Shown: in pieces, positions 8,785-18,418 of the stretch
Numbering within the stretch: the first letter of the stretch is position 1
Layout of the letters: the number at the start of each line of letters is the position of its first letter
Assembly (NCBI RefSeq): GCF_000332075.2
Contig: NZ_ALVU02000002.1
Coordinates: 186,001 to 250,000 of the forward strand
DNA length: 64,000 nt
Direction of reading: 5' to 3'
DNA from: Synechocystis sp. PCC 7509
Lineage (GTDB): Bacteria > Cyanobacteriota > Cyanobacteriia > Cyanobacteriales > Chroococcidiopsidaceae
Translations under genes and position numbers: made by a program
The notes under the pieces: generated by a model
The model's input: only the letters and a program-made list of their open reading frames with translations
Databases searched by the model: none
What the model was told of the DNA's origin: nothing

Positions 8785-10764
8785 GTGTCTGTTGAGGATG
8801 AGTCACTGGTAGGAGTAGTAGAACGCTTGACGTACCACTCGGCAGAGTCGGGGTATAGTGTAGCGCGGCTTAAAGCTTCAGGTCACAGAGACTTAGTAAC
8901 GATTGTAGGTAGCTTTCCTAATATTCAAGCAGGTCAAACACTAAAACTAGCTGGGATATGGCGGGAGCATCCCAAGTTCGGGCAACAGTTTCAAGTCACA
9001 CAGTATCAGGAAACTAAACCTGCCACGATTACAGGGATTGAAAAGTATTTAGGCTCCGGCTTGATTAAAGGGGTGGGGCCAGTCACCGCCAAACGCATCG
9101 TCGCTCACTTTGGGTTCGATACTTTGGATGTTATTGAACATTCAATTGAGCGCTTAAAAGAAGTCCCCGGCATCGCTACAAAGCGCGTGAAGATGATACA
9201 AGAAGCCTGGGATAAGCAGAAGGCGATTAAAGAAGTGATGGTCTTCTTGCAAGGGCATGGTGTTTCCACAACTTATGCAGTAAAAATTTACAAGCATTAT
9301 GGCGATGATTCGATCACAATTGTTACCAACAATCCGTACCAACTAGCAACGGATATTTATGGGATAGGTTTTGTAACAGCAGATGCGATCGCACGGAACT
9401 TAGGGATCGCACCAGATAGCGAGTATCGATACCGCGCGGGGATTATCCACGTCTTAGGCGAAGCAGCAGAAGACGGTCATTGTTTTTTACCCTATGTGCA
9501 ACTGGTCGAGAAAGTAGTAGAACGATTAACAATAGCCGATCATCAACCATCATCCCAGGTAGTAACCCAACTAATTTATGTAATGGCGATGGACGAGGAG
9601 TTGGTGATGCAGGGTCATCGGCAGCATCAATTTATTTGCTATCAATTACCATTTTTTAGCAGCGAACAGAATTTGGCTAAACGGCTGCATCAGTTGTTGA
9701 GCCGTCCGGTCGTAGTAGATAAAGAGAGAGTTGTTGGATGGATTGACAAGTTTACAAAAGCAACAGGGATGGAGTTATCATCTGGGCAAAGGCAAGCGGT
9801 AGAAATGGCAGCTACTCAAAAAGTCCTAATTCTTACTGGAGGACCTGGAACGGGCAAAACTTTCACAACTCGGACAATTGTGGCATTGTGGAAAGCAATG
9901 GGTAAATCAATTGCTCTAGCTTCGCCGACGGGCAGAGCCGCACAGCGATTGAGCGAGATGACGGGCTGCGAAGCCAAGACTATTCATCGCCTACTGGAAT
10001 TTGACCCCAAGACGATGAAATTCAAGCATGACCTAGAGAATCCAATAGAGGCGCAAGCAATCGGCATAGATGAAGCATCAATGCTTGACCTATTCTTGGC
10101 TCATTCACTGCTGAAAGCAATACCGAATGATGCCCAATTACTTTTAGTAGGGGACATCGATCAGCTTCCTAGTGTGGGACCAGGAAACGTGTTGCGCGAC
10201 CTGATTGCAAGTGAGCAAGTACCTGTAGTGCGATTAGAACAAGTATTTCGCCAAGCTCAAACAAGCCATATTGTCAGCAATGCCCATCGGATTAATTCTG
10301 GGCAGTACCCACGTCTTGAATCGGTATCTCTAAATCCGCGTTCCGATTGTTTATGGTTAAACGCTCCCGAACCTGAACATGGAGTTCAAGGTATTCGAGA
10401 ATTGTTAACAGATGTAATTCCAAAATTAGGTTTTGACCCAGCGAAGGATGTACAGGTGCTATGCCCAATGACTAGGGGAGAAGTGGGAACGCGCAATCTT
10501 AACGCGGTACTGCAAGAATTACTTAATCCACCGTACCAAGGTAAGGCTGAACTATTTCGAGGGGGGATGAAACTGCGCGTGGGCGATCGGGTAATTCAGC
10601 AAGTGAATGACTATAACCGCGAGGTGTTCAACGGTGACTTGGGGACAGTTGCCGCAATTGACACCGAGGAACAAGAGGTGACAGTGCAGTTTGAAGGGCG
10701 GAGTGTCACCTATGACTATGCGGACATTAATGAGTTAGCACTAGCATTTGCTGTGACTATTCAT
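8785..10764 (+). pseudogene. recD2: RecD2 helicase, 5' part, interrupted by a transposon
   Basis: A GTG start at 8785 opens a RecD2-type 5'-3' DNA helicase, a repair and recombination enzyme that works without RecBC. The N-terminal OB-like and helix-hairpin-helix segments are present, Walker A is GGPGTGKTFTT near residue 352, and DEASMLD is the Walker B region. The reading stays RecD-like to AVTIH at residue 660, then changes abruptly. The missing part, starting KAQGSEYPVV, is found in frame at 17884-18108. The join regenerates the TIHKAQGSEYP helicase motif, so the gene was split at this exact codon boundary. The frame runs on 51 codons into the transposon (to 10917), giving a 710-residue truncated product that lacks the final helicase motifs. 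Confidence 0.9.
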
Positions 10765-10888
10765 TATCTTTTACAGAATATTTATATTCAACAACAACAA
10801 CAACGAGTCTTTTTTTATTCATGGTGTAGGGATATCTCGTTACAAAATTTAGCTTATACAACGAGTATCATGACTATATACTTAGTAA

Positions 10889-11965
10889 ATGAAACTCACA
10901 CTGCAAAAAGGAATTGACCCAAACACTTTAGAGATAGTCTGGTTGATGCTAGACGGGGACTATCAGGTCATCGAACCTATTCAGAGGTACCTAACCTATC
11001 TCAGCACTAACAAATCACCTAAGACTGTCGAGGCATACGGTTACGACTTCAAATTGTGGTGGGCTTTTCTTGACAGTAGGCATCTAGACTGGCGGAATAT
11101 TAAGCTAAATGACATAGAAGACTTTGCCTATTGGCTCAGGGTTGGAGATACGTCTGTTTTGTCGATACAACCAGTAGAGGCTAAACGGTCAGAGAAAAGT
11201 ATTAATCGAGCTATCACAGCAATCATGGGTTTTTATGACTACCACATTGTTAATCAAACCGTTGATTTCAAGCAGTTTAATAGGTTTTACCTTCCGTATG
11301 GAATAACTAGACAAGGATTACTGGCAGGCATTGCTAAGAGTAATCCAATTCGACAGAAGCTAGTCAAACTAAAAGAGCCAAAGAAATTTCCTGGTTGTCT
11401 TACTGACGAACAGGTAGAAATTTTAGTCAATACTTGCCATCGCTTGCGAGACAAATTCATAATCCTAATGCTCAACGGAACGGGAATGAGAATCGGAGAG
11501 TTACTGGGACTACAACATGATGATGTTGGAGATGCCAATGACTATTTCATCCAAGTTAAGAAGCGAAATAATCTCAATGAAGCAAGAGCAAAAGGTCAGG
11601 AAAGGTTCATCCCTGTTATTCCTGAACTATTAAAGATGTATGACGACTACCTGATCTACGAGTACCCAGAAGTAGAATCGCCTTATGTATTCGTCAACAT
11701 TTGGGAAGGAGTAGTAGGTCAGCCGATGAAAGCGGGTGTAATCAACACCATGTTCTACCGCTTGAGTGAGAAAACGGGTATTAAGGTATATCCGCACCTG
11801 TTTCGGCATTCATACGCTACAAGGCTTCTCAAAGCCAAATACCCACCAGAGCGGGTAAAACATCTATTGGGACACGCGAGCATTCAAACAACCTTAGATA
11901 TTTATTCTCACGTACTTAGTGAAGGAAATCTCATAGAGGTAGTAGAAAGAGAGGAGAATAAATGA
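10889..11965 (+). CDS. tyrosine recombinase 1 of trio (TnpA-like)
   Basis: 358 residues. An N-terminal SAM-like core-binding domain (about residues 25-120) precedes a phage-integrase catalytic domain. The catalytic residues are visible: Arg in GTGMRIGELLGL, HLFRHSYATRLL for the His-x-x-Arg box, HLLGHAS, and the nucleophile Tyr in LDIYSHV. It should cut and rejoin DNA during excision and insertion of the element. It overlaps the next gene by 4 bases (ATGA), indicating one operon. It begins 124 bases inside the left end of the element, inside the run-on reading frame of the broken recD2. Confidence 0.92.
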   Translation: MKLTLQKGIDPNTLEIVWLMLDGDYQVIEPIQRYLTYLSTNKSPKTVEAYGYDFKLWWAFLDSRHLDWRNIKLNDIEDFAYWLRVGDTSVLSIQPVEAKRSEKSINRAITAIMGFYDYHIVNQTVDFKQFNRFYLPYGITRQGLLAGIAKSNPIRQKLVKLKEPKKFPGCLTDEQVEILVNTCHRLRDKFIILMLNGTGMRIGELLGLQHDDVGDANDYFIQVKKRNNLNEARAKGQERFIPVIPELLKMYDDYLIYEYPEVESPYVFVNIWEGVVGQPMKAGVINTMFYRLSEKTGIKVYPHLFRHSYATRLLKAKYPPERVKHLLGHASIQTTLDIYSHVLSEGNLIEVVEREENK

Positions 11966-13443
11966 ATTCATTTGAATTAATTCTAGAGAAAAATTATCCT
12001 TTTTTTAGTCAAAGTCAAGAAATTAAACAACTTCTTAAAAATCCATTGCTTAAAAAAAATGTTTGGCAAACTGTAGAAGACTTAGGATTAAAAATCAAAG
12101 ACCATCAAAAAATATCAACCATAAATTTTAATGGATTTTCACAACACTGGTTTGAGTTGTCAGTCAAAGTATATACGTTAGTAAAGGCTAAAATAGGTTT
12201 TTCAGTTAGCACAATTAAGATTTACGTAGGAAGTCTAAAAACTTTTTCTTGTTTTTTAAAAACTCAGTCCATAGACAATCCTGCTAAAATCAGCAACCAG
12301 ACTTTTGAAAGCTTTGATTACTACCTAAAGACAAAAAAAATAACTGAAGGAACAACCGAGGGATATTACAAAGCCTTGTGCAGCTTTTTTGAATTTTGTC
12401 GGATTGAGAACTTGTTTAACGTTAACACTTATTGGTTTAAGGGGAAATTTAAGTTAAGATGTCCAACTAATGAACAAATCAATTATATTCCTGAAAATAT
12501 TTGGAATCAATTAGAACAAAATCTGTATTATTTTCCTGAAACCCTACAAAGAATGGTTCTCGTGATAAGAACAACAGGAATGCGAATTGGGGAGCTTTTA
12601 AATATGCCTTTTGATTGTTTGAGAAAGAGAAAGAGCCAATGGCGGCTACGCTTTACTACTGAAAAATTTAACATAGAAGATGAATTACCAATACCGTTAG
12701 AATTAGTTGCTGTTATTAAAGAGCAGCAATACTATATTAGACAAAATTTGGATAAAGACTATGAGAAGCTATTTTGTGGAAGTAATGCCAAAACAAATGT
12801 TTCTAATAAACTGATATTTCAACCCCAGCCCAAGGTTATGTCTGGTTCAACATTTAATAAGTGGTTAAATAGATTGGCGAAGAAAAGTAATATTTGTTCT
12901 CATGAAGGAGAACTTTGGCATTTTACTTCTCATCAATTCCGCCGTACAGTTGCTACGGTAATGACCAATGCTGGTGTGAGAGATTTAATTATTCAAAAAT
13001 ATTTAAGACATCGTTCTCCTAATATGCAGCGTCATTACAAACATCTTCTTAAACAAGTTTTGGGAGAAGAATATCAAGAACTGATGCGAGAGAAAAAGTA
13101 TGTTGACATTGCTGGTAAAGTTATCACTACTTATCAACCTAAAAATCCTATCACTGAGTTAATAAGGCGGAAAATGCACTCTTTTACTACTCAGTACGGA
13201 GAATGTCATAGGCCAATCGTAAAATCTCCATGCCAAACAGTAAATGCTTGTTGGCGATGCGAACATTGGCGTACTTCCAATGAAGACTTAGTTTATTTAA
13301 AAGAAGATTTAAAGCGAGTTGAAGAAGAACTAAAAACTGCTCAAGTCTTGAAAATGGTTCGACAGCAGCAAGGTTTAGAAAACGACCAAAATAGCTTAAT
13401 GAGTTGTATTAAAGGATTGGAGAAGCTTGCTGATAATGATTGA
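11962..13443 (+). CDS. tyrosine recombinase 2 of trio (TnpB-like)
   Basis: 493 residues. Catalytic motifs are RTTGMRIGELLNMP, HQFRRTVATVM and LRHRSPNMQRHYKHL with the nucleophile Tyr. After the catalytic domain comes a cysteine-rich tail (CHRPIVKSPC...CWRC) that may bind zinc, followed by a coiled-coil end, as in the larger recombinases of Tn554-type elements. It overlaps the third recombinase by 17 bases. The gene is visibly A+T-rich compared with recD2, which fits transfer from elsewhere. Confidence 0.9.
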   Translation: MNSFELILEKNYPFFSQSQEIKQLLKNPLLKKNVWQTVEDLGLKIKDHQKISTINFNGFSQHWFELSVKVYTLVKAKIGFSVSTIKIYVGSLKTFSCFLKTQSIDNPAKISNQTFESFDYYLKTKKITEGTTEGYYKALCSFFEFCRIENLFNVNTYWFKGKFKLRCPTNEQINYIPENIWNQLEQNLYYFPETLQRMVLVIRTTGMRIGELLNMPFDCLRKRKSQWRLRFTTEKFNIEDELPIPLELVAVIKEQQYYIRQNLDKDYEKLFCGSNAKTNVSNKLIFQPQPKVMSGSTFNKWLNRLAKKSNICSHEGELWHFTSHQFRRTVATVMTNAGVRDLIIQKYLRHRSPNMQRHYKHLLKQVLGEEYQELMREKKYVDIAGKVITTYQPKNPITELIRRKMHSFTTQYGECHRPIVKSPCQTVNACWRCEHWRTSNEDLVYLKEDLKRVEEELKTAQVLKMVRQQQGLENDQNSLMSCIKGLEKLADND

Positions 13444-15049
13444 TATAGATTGGAAAGAGAACTACAAAATCGGTGAGTTTGCTTGTCCCAGTAAGGATTG
13501 TAATGCTAGAAATGTTAGACTATCTGGTAGCGGAAAAAAAGGAAAAAGAAAATTTTACTGTCCAACTTGCGGAATTTCAACTGTTCAATCAATAGATCTT
13601 ACTGCTAAAGTTCTTAGTCAATTCTCTGATCAAATACTAATTGGAAAAGAATTTAGCTTTGAAGATGAAGTATGGGATTTAAGAACTGTAACATCTTCCT
13701 ATCATGAGAGAGTTAGTAATTTGACTGTCAATTTTGCTACTGTTCATTTAGCTTGGTTTAGAAAATATGTAAAAAAATATATTTATCAACTTTGTAAACT
13801 TAATAAATCTTTTAGCTATATAATTACAAGTTCGCATCATCTTAGAATTTTTTCTCAATACTTAAATGAAAAAAACATTCAAGGAATTTTTGAGATAAAC
13901 CGCTGTTTAATCATTGATTTTATGGCTTGGGATAAATCAGGACATTATGGTAGACGGAACAGATTGTTAGCTCTGCGCGATTTTTTTATAACAGGAACAA
14001 TCAAAGACTTTTTCAATCTCGAACAAGAGCTGATTAGAAAATCTGACTTGCCCAAACAAATAATCAATAATCCTGATTCCATTCCCGATTTTGTTCTGGA
14101 AGAAATTGAGAAAAGGTTACATAAAATTCCTGACTCAATTGCCCGGATGTGGTTTATAGCATTTTTTACAGCTATGCGACCAAATGAACTAGCATTTTTA
14201 AGCAAAAATTGTTTGATTCAGGAAGGAGGGGGTTGGAAAATTGTTTGGCAACGTAACAAGACACAAGACCAGCACGAAATCCCAATTACTAGAATCATTG
14301 CTAAAGTTGTTCAACAACAGCAGAAATATATTCAGGATCTCTGGGGTGATGAGTGGGATTATTTATTTTGCGATTATCAATACTTTTCTAGAACAGATCC
14401 AAGTCAACCTAATTTGAAGCCTGTTAAAAAAGTAATCCATAAATCTCACAATCCCTTGAATATAATTATTAGATGCCTCATCAATGCTGAAAATATTCAA
14501 GATGAAAATGGTGAATTAGCTAAATTTAGTTCTTGTTTAGTTAGACCTACTCGCTTAACACAACTGTTTGAACAAGGACACGATCTGGCAGTGGTTAGTG
14601 CGTGGGCTGGACATAAACGATTAGTAACTACTAGCACTTACTACACTCATATAAGCTGTGATTTAATTGAAAAAGAAGCTGGACATATCCAGAAAGCTCT
14701 TCTTAATGCAGAGGGAAAACCGTTGCACTACGAATCTTTACCTAAATCCTTTTGGGAAGATCCAACGGCCCATCAACTCGAACTCTTTGGCGACCACATC
14801 AACACTCCTATTTATGGCTATTGTGGTCTGCCATTGGACGAGCGTTGTGAGAAGTTCCGAGCCTGTTATACCTGTCGCTGTTTTGTCGCTGTACTTGAAA
14901 AGTTACCTCAATACATCAAAGTTCGGGATGAATTGAGAGCGAAGGAATCTAGAGCCAAAGTCAACGGACAAGACGTGCTTGTTGAGCAGTTCGGACGGCA
15001 ATCCGACCAGTTAGACAAGATTATTGCATCATTACAGGAGGCAGCATGA
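13427..15049 (+). CDS. tyrosine recombinase 3 of trio, zinc-ribbon N-terminus
   Basis: 540 residues. The N-terminus has a zinc-ribbon pattern, CPSKDC then CPTC about 30 residues later. The catalytic half has FTAMRPNELAFL for the first Arg, AWAGHKRL, and YYTHIS for the Tyr. The usual His-x-x-Arg box reads CLVRPTRLTQLF, so the His appears replaced while an Arg is kept. This protein may be less active alone and act within a heteromer of the three recombinases; that is inference. A cysteine cluster CGL...C...CYTCRCF lies near the C-terminus. It overlaps the following gene by 4 bases (ATGA). Confidence 0.87.
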   Translation: MLIMIDIDWKENYKIGEFACPSKDCNARNVRLSGSGKKGKRKFYCPTCGISTVQSIDLTAKVLSQFSDQILIGKEFSFEDEVWDLRTVTSSYHERVSNLTVNFATVHLAWFRKYVKKYIYQLCKLNKSFSYIITSSHHLRIFSQYLNEKNIQGIFEINRCLIIDFMAWDKSGHYGRRNRLLALRDFFITGTIKDFFNLEQELIRKSDLPKQIINNPDSIPDFVLEEIEKRLHKIPDSIARMWFIAFFTAMRPNELAFLSKNCLIQEGGGWKIVWQRNKTQDQHEIPITRIIAKVVQQQQKYIQDLWGDEWDYLFCDYQYFSRTDPSQPNLKPVKKVIHKSHNPLNIIIRCLINAENIQDENGELAKFSSCLVRPTRLTQLFEQGHDLAVVSAWAGHKRLVTTSTYYTHISCDLIEKEAGHIQKALLNAEGKPLHYESLPKSFWEDPTAHQLELFGDHINTPIYGYCGLPLDERCEKFRACYTCRCFVAVLEKLPQYIKVRDELRAKESRAKVNGQDVLVEQFGRQSDQLDKIIASLQEAA

Positions 15050-15975
15050 GTAGGGGGGATACTAGGGAGTCTAGGATTGATATCCTTAAACAGACCCAAG
15101 AAGCTCGTAAGCAGGATTCTCTTGACCGAGTGTACAAAGCTATCGAACGGCTACGGAAGCTCAATGCCAAAATTAACTTTCAGACCATTGCTAAAGAAGC
15201 CAATGTTAGCGTTAGCTACCTATATAAGTACCCTGAACTAAAACGCCATATTGCCGAGTTACGGTCTAAACAGAATTCAATGCCTGTTACTCCTGTAGCT
15301 CAACCCAATTCGTCTGCTACGGGAAAGATTATTGCTAGGCTAAAAGAGCGTATTCGACAACTAGAGCAGGAAAACAGCGAACTCAAACGTAAAAATGAAG
15401 CATTAGCAGGGCAGGTCTACCGAGTTCACTATCTACAAGAGCAAGTAGAACGACAGCAGCAAACAATTGTTGATTTGCAAACTCGTATAAAAGAGCGAGT
15501 GGGAGAGAGCAGTGCAGTTAAGGTCACTCCCATTGCTCAAGCTAAAAGCCGTCAAGTGAGTGATGTAGTTCAAGATGAACTGAAGAGTTTAAGGATTCGG
15601 TCTACAGAAAGCCTAAACCGAGTAATCCGTGAACATGATGAAGAAACTGTTTTATTTGCTATTGAAGCCTTTAGGCAGTACAAAAAGACTCATGAAATTC
15701 AGAGTCTTGCTGGTTGCCTAAGACGGGCTATTGAGGAAGGTTGGGTTCCGAACGAAGCAGCAGAACCGTCAACTTTTGAGCATAACGAGTTTGACCAGTT
15801 CTATGCAGATGCAGTGGCTAAAGGTTTCCTGCTTGATGTCCCCAAGAACCACCTTTCAGTGCAGGGAGGAGAGTTTGTAGTCAAAATTGATCGAGCTTCA
15901 GTTTACGGTTCTTGGACTCCTATGCCTTGGCATCAGGCTAAAGCTGAATACGAGGAAGAATATACTGACTGCTAA
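15046..15975 (+). CDS. DUF6262-type accessory protein (TnpC-like) of the recombinase operon
   Basis: 309 residues. The N-terminal 70 residues contain a helix-turn-helix (FQTIAKEANVSVSYLYKYPE) of the type seen in Tn554 TnpC/DUF6262 proteins. Residues about 95-155 form a strong coiled coil (RLKERIRQLEQENSELKRKN). The C-terminal 120 residues are less conserved in appearance. Such proteins always follow the recombinase genes and probably bind the element ends or steer the reaction. Overlap by ATGA with the third recombinase supports a single four-gene transposition operon. Confidence 0.8.
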   Translation: MSRGDTRESRIDILKQTQEARKQDSLDRVYKAIERLRKLNAKINFQTIAKEANVSVSYLYKYPELKRHIAELRSKQNSMPVTPVAQPNSSATGKIIARLKERIRQLEQENSELKRKNEALAGQVYRVHYLQEQVERQQQTIVDLQTRIKERVGESSAVKVTPIAQAKSRQVSDVVQDELKSLRIRSTESLNRVIREHDEETVLFAIEAFRQYKKTHEIQSLAGCLRRAIEEGWVPNEAAEPSTFEHNEFDQFYADAVAKGFLLDVPKNHLSVQGGEFVVKIDRASVYGSWTPMPWHQAKAEYEEEYTDC

Positions 15976-16100
15976 TCACTTTTCTTCATTATCTCGCATA
16001 GTTTTGATGTTCTAAGATTCTTTTCGTAGATGCAATATGCTTTTACACAGCTTTATTTTGCTTTGTTTAAAATAATAAAAGTCTAAATGGCAATACATCC

Positions 16101-17714
16101 GTGGTCTTTAATCTAGCAATCCCTCCCTCTGTAGGCGAACCACTCAATCTTACTATCAACCTCGGAGAACACCTGTTCATCCTTGGTGCCAACGGTACAG
16201 GTAAGTCCAGCCTTATGCAACATTTATATACTTCTCACAATACTACCGCAAGATGGATATCAGCACATCGCCAAAATTGGTTTTCTTCTAACGCAATGTC
16301 TCTATCGTCCCAGCAGAAGCGAGACTTTGAATCCAATATCCGAAGTGCAGACACTAATCAACAGTCGCGCTGGAAAGATGATTACGCTACACAACGCGCA
16401 AGCATTGCAATCTATGGTCTCATTGATGCTGAAAACGTCCGTGCGCGATCAATTACTGGTGCAGTTGATAGTGAAAATATTGAGCTTGCAAAAACTCTTG
16501 CAAAGAAAGATGCTCCTATAAAAATTATCAACGAGCTTTTACGTCTTTCAAATGTTCCCATTGAGATTTCTGTCCATGAGAATGATGAAGTAGTTGCTAA
16601 AAAACATGAAGGTGTTGCTTATAGCATTGCAGAGTTATCAGATGGTGAACGTAATGCTTTGTTAATTGCGGCGGATGTGTTAACTGTTAAGGATGGTACA
16701 TTAATACTCATTGACGAACCGGAACGCCATCTTCATCGCTCTATCATTTCACCGCTCTTGACACTTTTGTTTTCCAAACGAAGTGACTGTGCATTCATTG
16801 TATCTACACACGAGGTGATGTTGCCCTCCGATAATCCAAGCGCACGTACATTACTCATTCGAGACTGCACTTATACTGGTGCTTCCGTAAGTAGTTGGGA
16901 TGCAGATATTGTTTCCTCCGGCAGTGAAATAGATGATGATCTCAAAAAAGACATTCTTGGTGCGCGCAGAAAGCTCCTATTTATTGAAGGTACTGAGCAA
17001 AGTCTTGACAAGCCGCTTTATAGTCTAGTATTTCCAACCGTCTCTATCGTTGCGAAATCAAGCTGCCGCGATGTCGAACATGCCGTTTCTAGCCTTCGGG
17101 AATCTGGTGATCTGCACTGGCTTCATGCTTTTGGTGTTGTTGATAATGATCGGCGAATGGAAAATGACATTAATCGACTCAAAGAGAAGGGTATATATGC
17201 TCTTTCGGTGTTTTCAGTTGAGTCGATCTATTACCATCCGCAAGTTCAATGGTTTGTTGCACAGCGTCATGCAGCTGTTACTGGGAATGATGCCTCTACA
17301 CACCTCGCTAATGCTAAAACTGCTGCGCTCGAAGCAATTAAACCACACATCCAACGCTTGAGTGAGCGAACTGCTGAAAAGGCACTTCGTGAGGAAGTTT
17401 TTCGGCATCTGCCTCGAAGACAAGAAATCGTAGAGGGGAAGCCTATAAATATTGCTATTGACGTGGCTAGTGCTGTCACAGCAGAGCGTGAACGGCTACA
17501 AAATGCCTTTAATGCTGGCAATTTGACGGAGATTATTTCACAATATCCAGTTCGTGAGACACCTGCCTTACAAAAGCTTGTAAAGGAGCTTGGATTTCAA
17601 GACTGTGAACAGTATCAAGGGGCTGTACGGAAACTATTAATGGATAATAACGAAGCATTAGCTTTTGTTAAATCTCTTTTTGGCACGCTGGAATCCGATA
17701 TTGAGGCAGTATGA
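16101..17714 (+). CDS. AAA ATPase fused to DUF4435 (TOPRIM) domain; single-gene PARIS-like defence protein
   Basis: 537 residues from GTG 16101. The N-terminal half is an ABC/AAA15-type ATPase: Walker A GANGTGKSS at residues 29-37, an ABC signature ELSDGE at 178-183 and Walker B LILIDEPERH with Asp205-Glu206. The C-terminal half matches DUF4435: LLFIEGTEQS with Glu296 and VVDNDRR with Asp348 and Asp350, the acidic set of a TOPRIM nuclease. In PARIS the ATPase AriA senses phage anti-restriction proteins and releases the DUF4435 protein AriB, which kills the cell; fused versions are known. The function here is inferred from domain order. It is the only cargo gene of the element and ends 170 bases from its right end. 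Confidence 0.8.
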   Translation: MVFNLAIPPSVGEPLNLTINLGEHLFILGANGTGKSSLMQHLYTSHNTTARWISAHRQNWFSSNAMSLSSQQKRDFESNIRSADTNQQSRWKDDYATQRASIAIYGLIDAENVRARSITGAVDSENIELAKTLAKKDAPIKIINELLRLSNVPIEISVHENDEVVAKKHEGVAYSIAELSDGERNALLIAADVLTVKDGTLILIDEPERHLHRSIISPLLTLLFSKRSDCAFIVSTHEVMLPSDNPSARTLLIRDCTYTGASVSSWDADIVSSGSEIDDDLKKDILGARRKLLFIEGTEQSLDKPLYSLVFPTVSIVAKSSCRDVEHAVSSLRESGDLHWLHAFGVVDNDRRMENDINRLKEKGIYALSVFSVESIYYHPQVQWFVAQRHAAVTGNDASTHLANAKTAALEAIKPHIQRLSERTAEKALREEVFRHLPRRQEIVEGKPINIAIDVASAVTAERERLQNAFNAGNLTEIISQYPVRETPALQKLVKELGFQDCEQYQGAVRKLLMDNNEALAFVKSLFGTLESDIEAV

Positions 17715-17883
17715 TTGCGTGTATTCATATTCTGCCTCAGTGTCTAACAATCTCATTGCATATCGGCACGTTGAGTAACCACTCAGTTGCGAGGACTTAA
17801 ATTTTACATCGTGGAATATATACACAACAATAAAACTATCATTACATCATCGTTGTAGATGTTATGTAATACATAAAATACAT

Positions 17884-18108
17884 AAGGCACAGGGTTCAGA
17901 GTATCCAGTGGTAATCCTGCCTATATTCATGCAGCATTACTTGATGCTGTCGCGCAATTTGATTTATACGGGTTTAACTCGTGCTAAAAAGTTAGCAATT
18001 GTCGTTGGGACAACTAAAGCAATTGGTTTAGCTATTAGGCAAGTTAGAGATCAAGAGCGATACACTTATTTGCAAGACCGATTGAAATTGCTATCAGTAT
18101 CAACCTAA
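17884..18108 (+). pseudogene. recD2: RecD2 helicase, 3' part
   Basis: This 74-residue frame starts KAQGSEYPVV and includes MQHYLMLSRNLIYTGLTRAK, the last conserved helicase motifs of RecD2. It has no start codon of its own at the junction and is the missing end of the gene begun at 8785. Together the halves would encode 734 residues, a normal RecD2 length. The only internal ATG, at 17929, would give a fragment with no activity expected. Confidence 0.9.
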
Positions 18109-18113
18109 TTAAC

Positions 18114-18146
18114 ACTAACTAATAAGTTAGTAGCGCTAGTTTTCTT
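18114..18146 (+). terminator. hairpin after recD2 3' end
   Basis: ACTAAC and GTTAGT (18114-18119 and 18126-18131) form a 6-bp stem with a 6-base loop, followed by a T-rich stretch about 10 bases later. It lies 6 bases after the recD2 stop. The stem is weak in G+C and the T tract is not adjacent, so this is only a possible terminator. Confidence 0.3.
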
Positions 18147-18418
18147 ATTATCTCAATTTTACTATTCAACTATAAAATTAGGTTGAAATTGATAGTGGTT
18201 TCAATAGAGTTAAGAATTCTACACACCTTTGGCTTTGGCTCGATAAAACTATTAGTTCTTAAACTTTTCCACTACATTATTAACTTTCTTTTCTTAAGTA
18301 GGGAGTTGCTGTTAACTGTGGAAAAGATGGGTGAGAATATTAGTAAGGCTAAGATGTTTGACGAAACAGCTTTTTTATAGATGGGAGTTGATCTACTATT
18401 AAAGCAAATAAGCATGGG

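Larger units (their letters stand above)
10765..17883 (+). mobile_element. Tn554/RIT-like element inserted in recD2
   Basis: About 7.1 kb lie between the two halves of recD2. The trinucleotide CAT ends the left flank (10762-10764) and is repeated at the right end (17881-17883); removing one copy restores the helicase gene exactly. The contents are three consecutive overlapping tyrosine recombinase genes, a DUF6262-type accessory gene and one cargo ATPase gene, the usual plan of Tn554-like and recombinase-in-trio elements. No clear terminal inverted repeats were found, as is known for Tn554. The right end has a direct repeat of AATACATAA spanning the junction. The exact ends could shift by up to 3 bases because of the shared CAT. 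Confidence 0.85.

Noticed and set aside
10790-10807. CAA repeat near the left end of the recD2 insertion as a terminal repeat
   Set aside because: Simple-sequence run; only CAACGA recurs, inverted, near the right end, too short to call an end sequence.
10741-10917. recD2 ending naturally at 10917
   Set aside because: The last 51 codons are unlike RecD2, and the true end of the gene is found in frame at 17884.
18183-18380. 65-residue plus-strand open frame
   Set aside because: No start signals and low-complexity hydrophobic content; it looks like chance in A+T-rich DNA.
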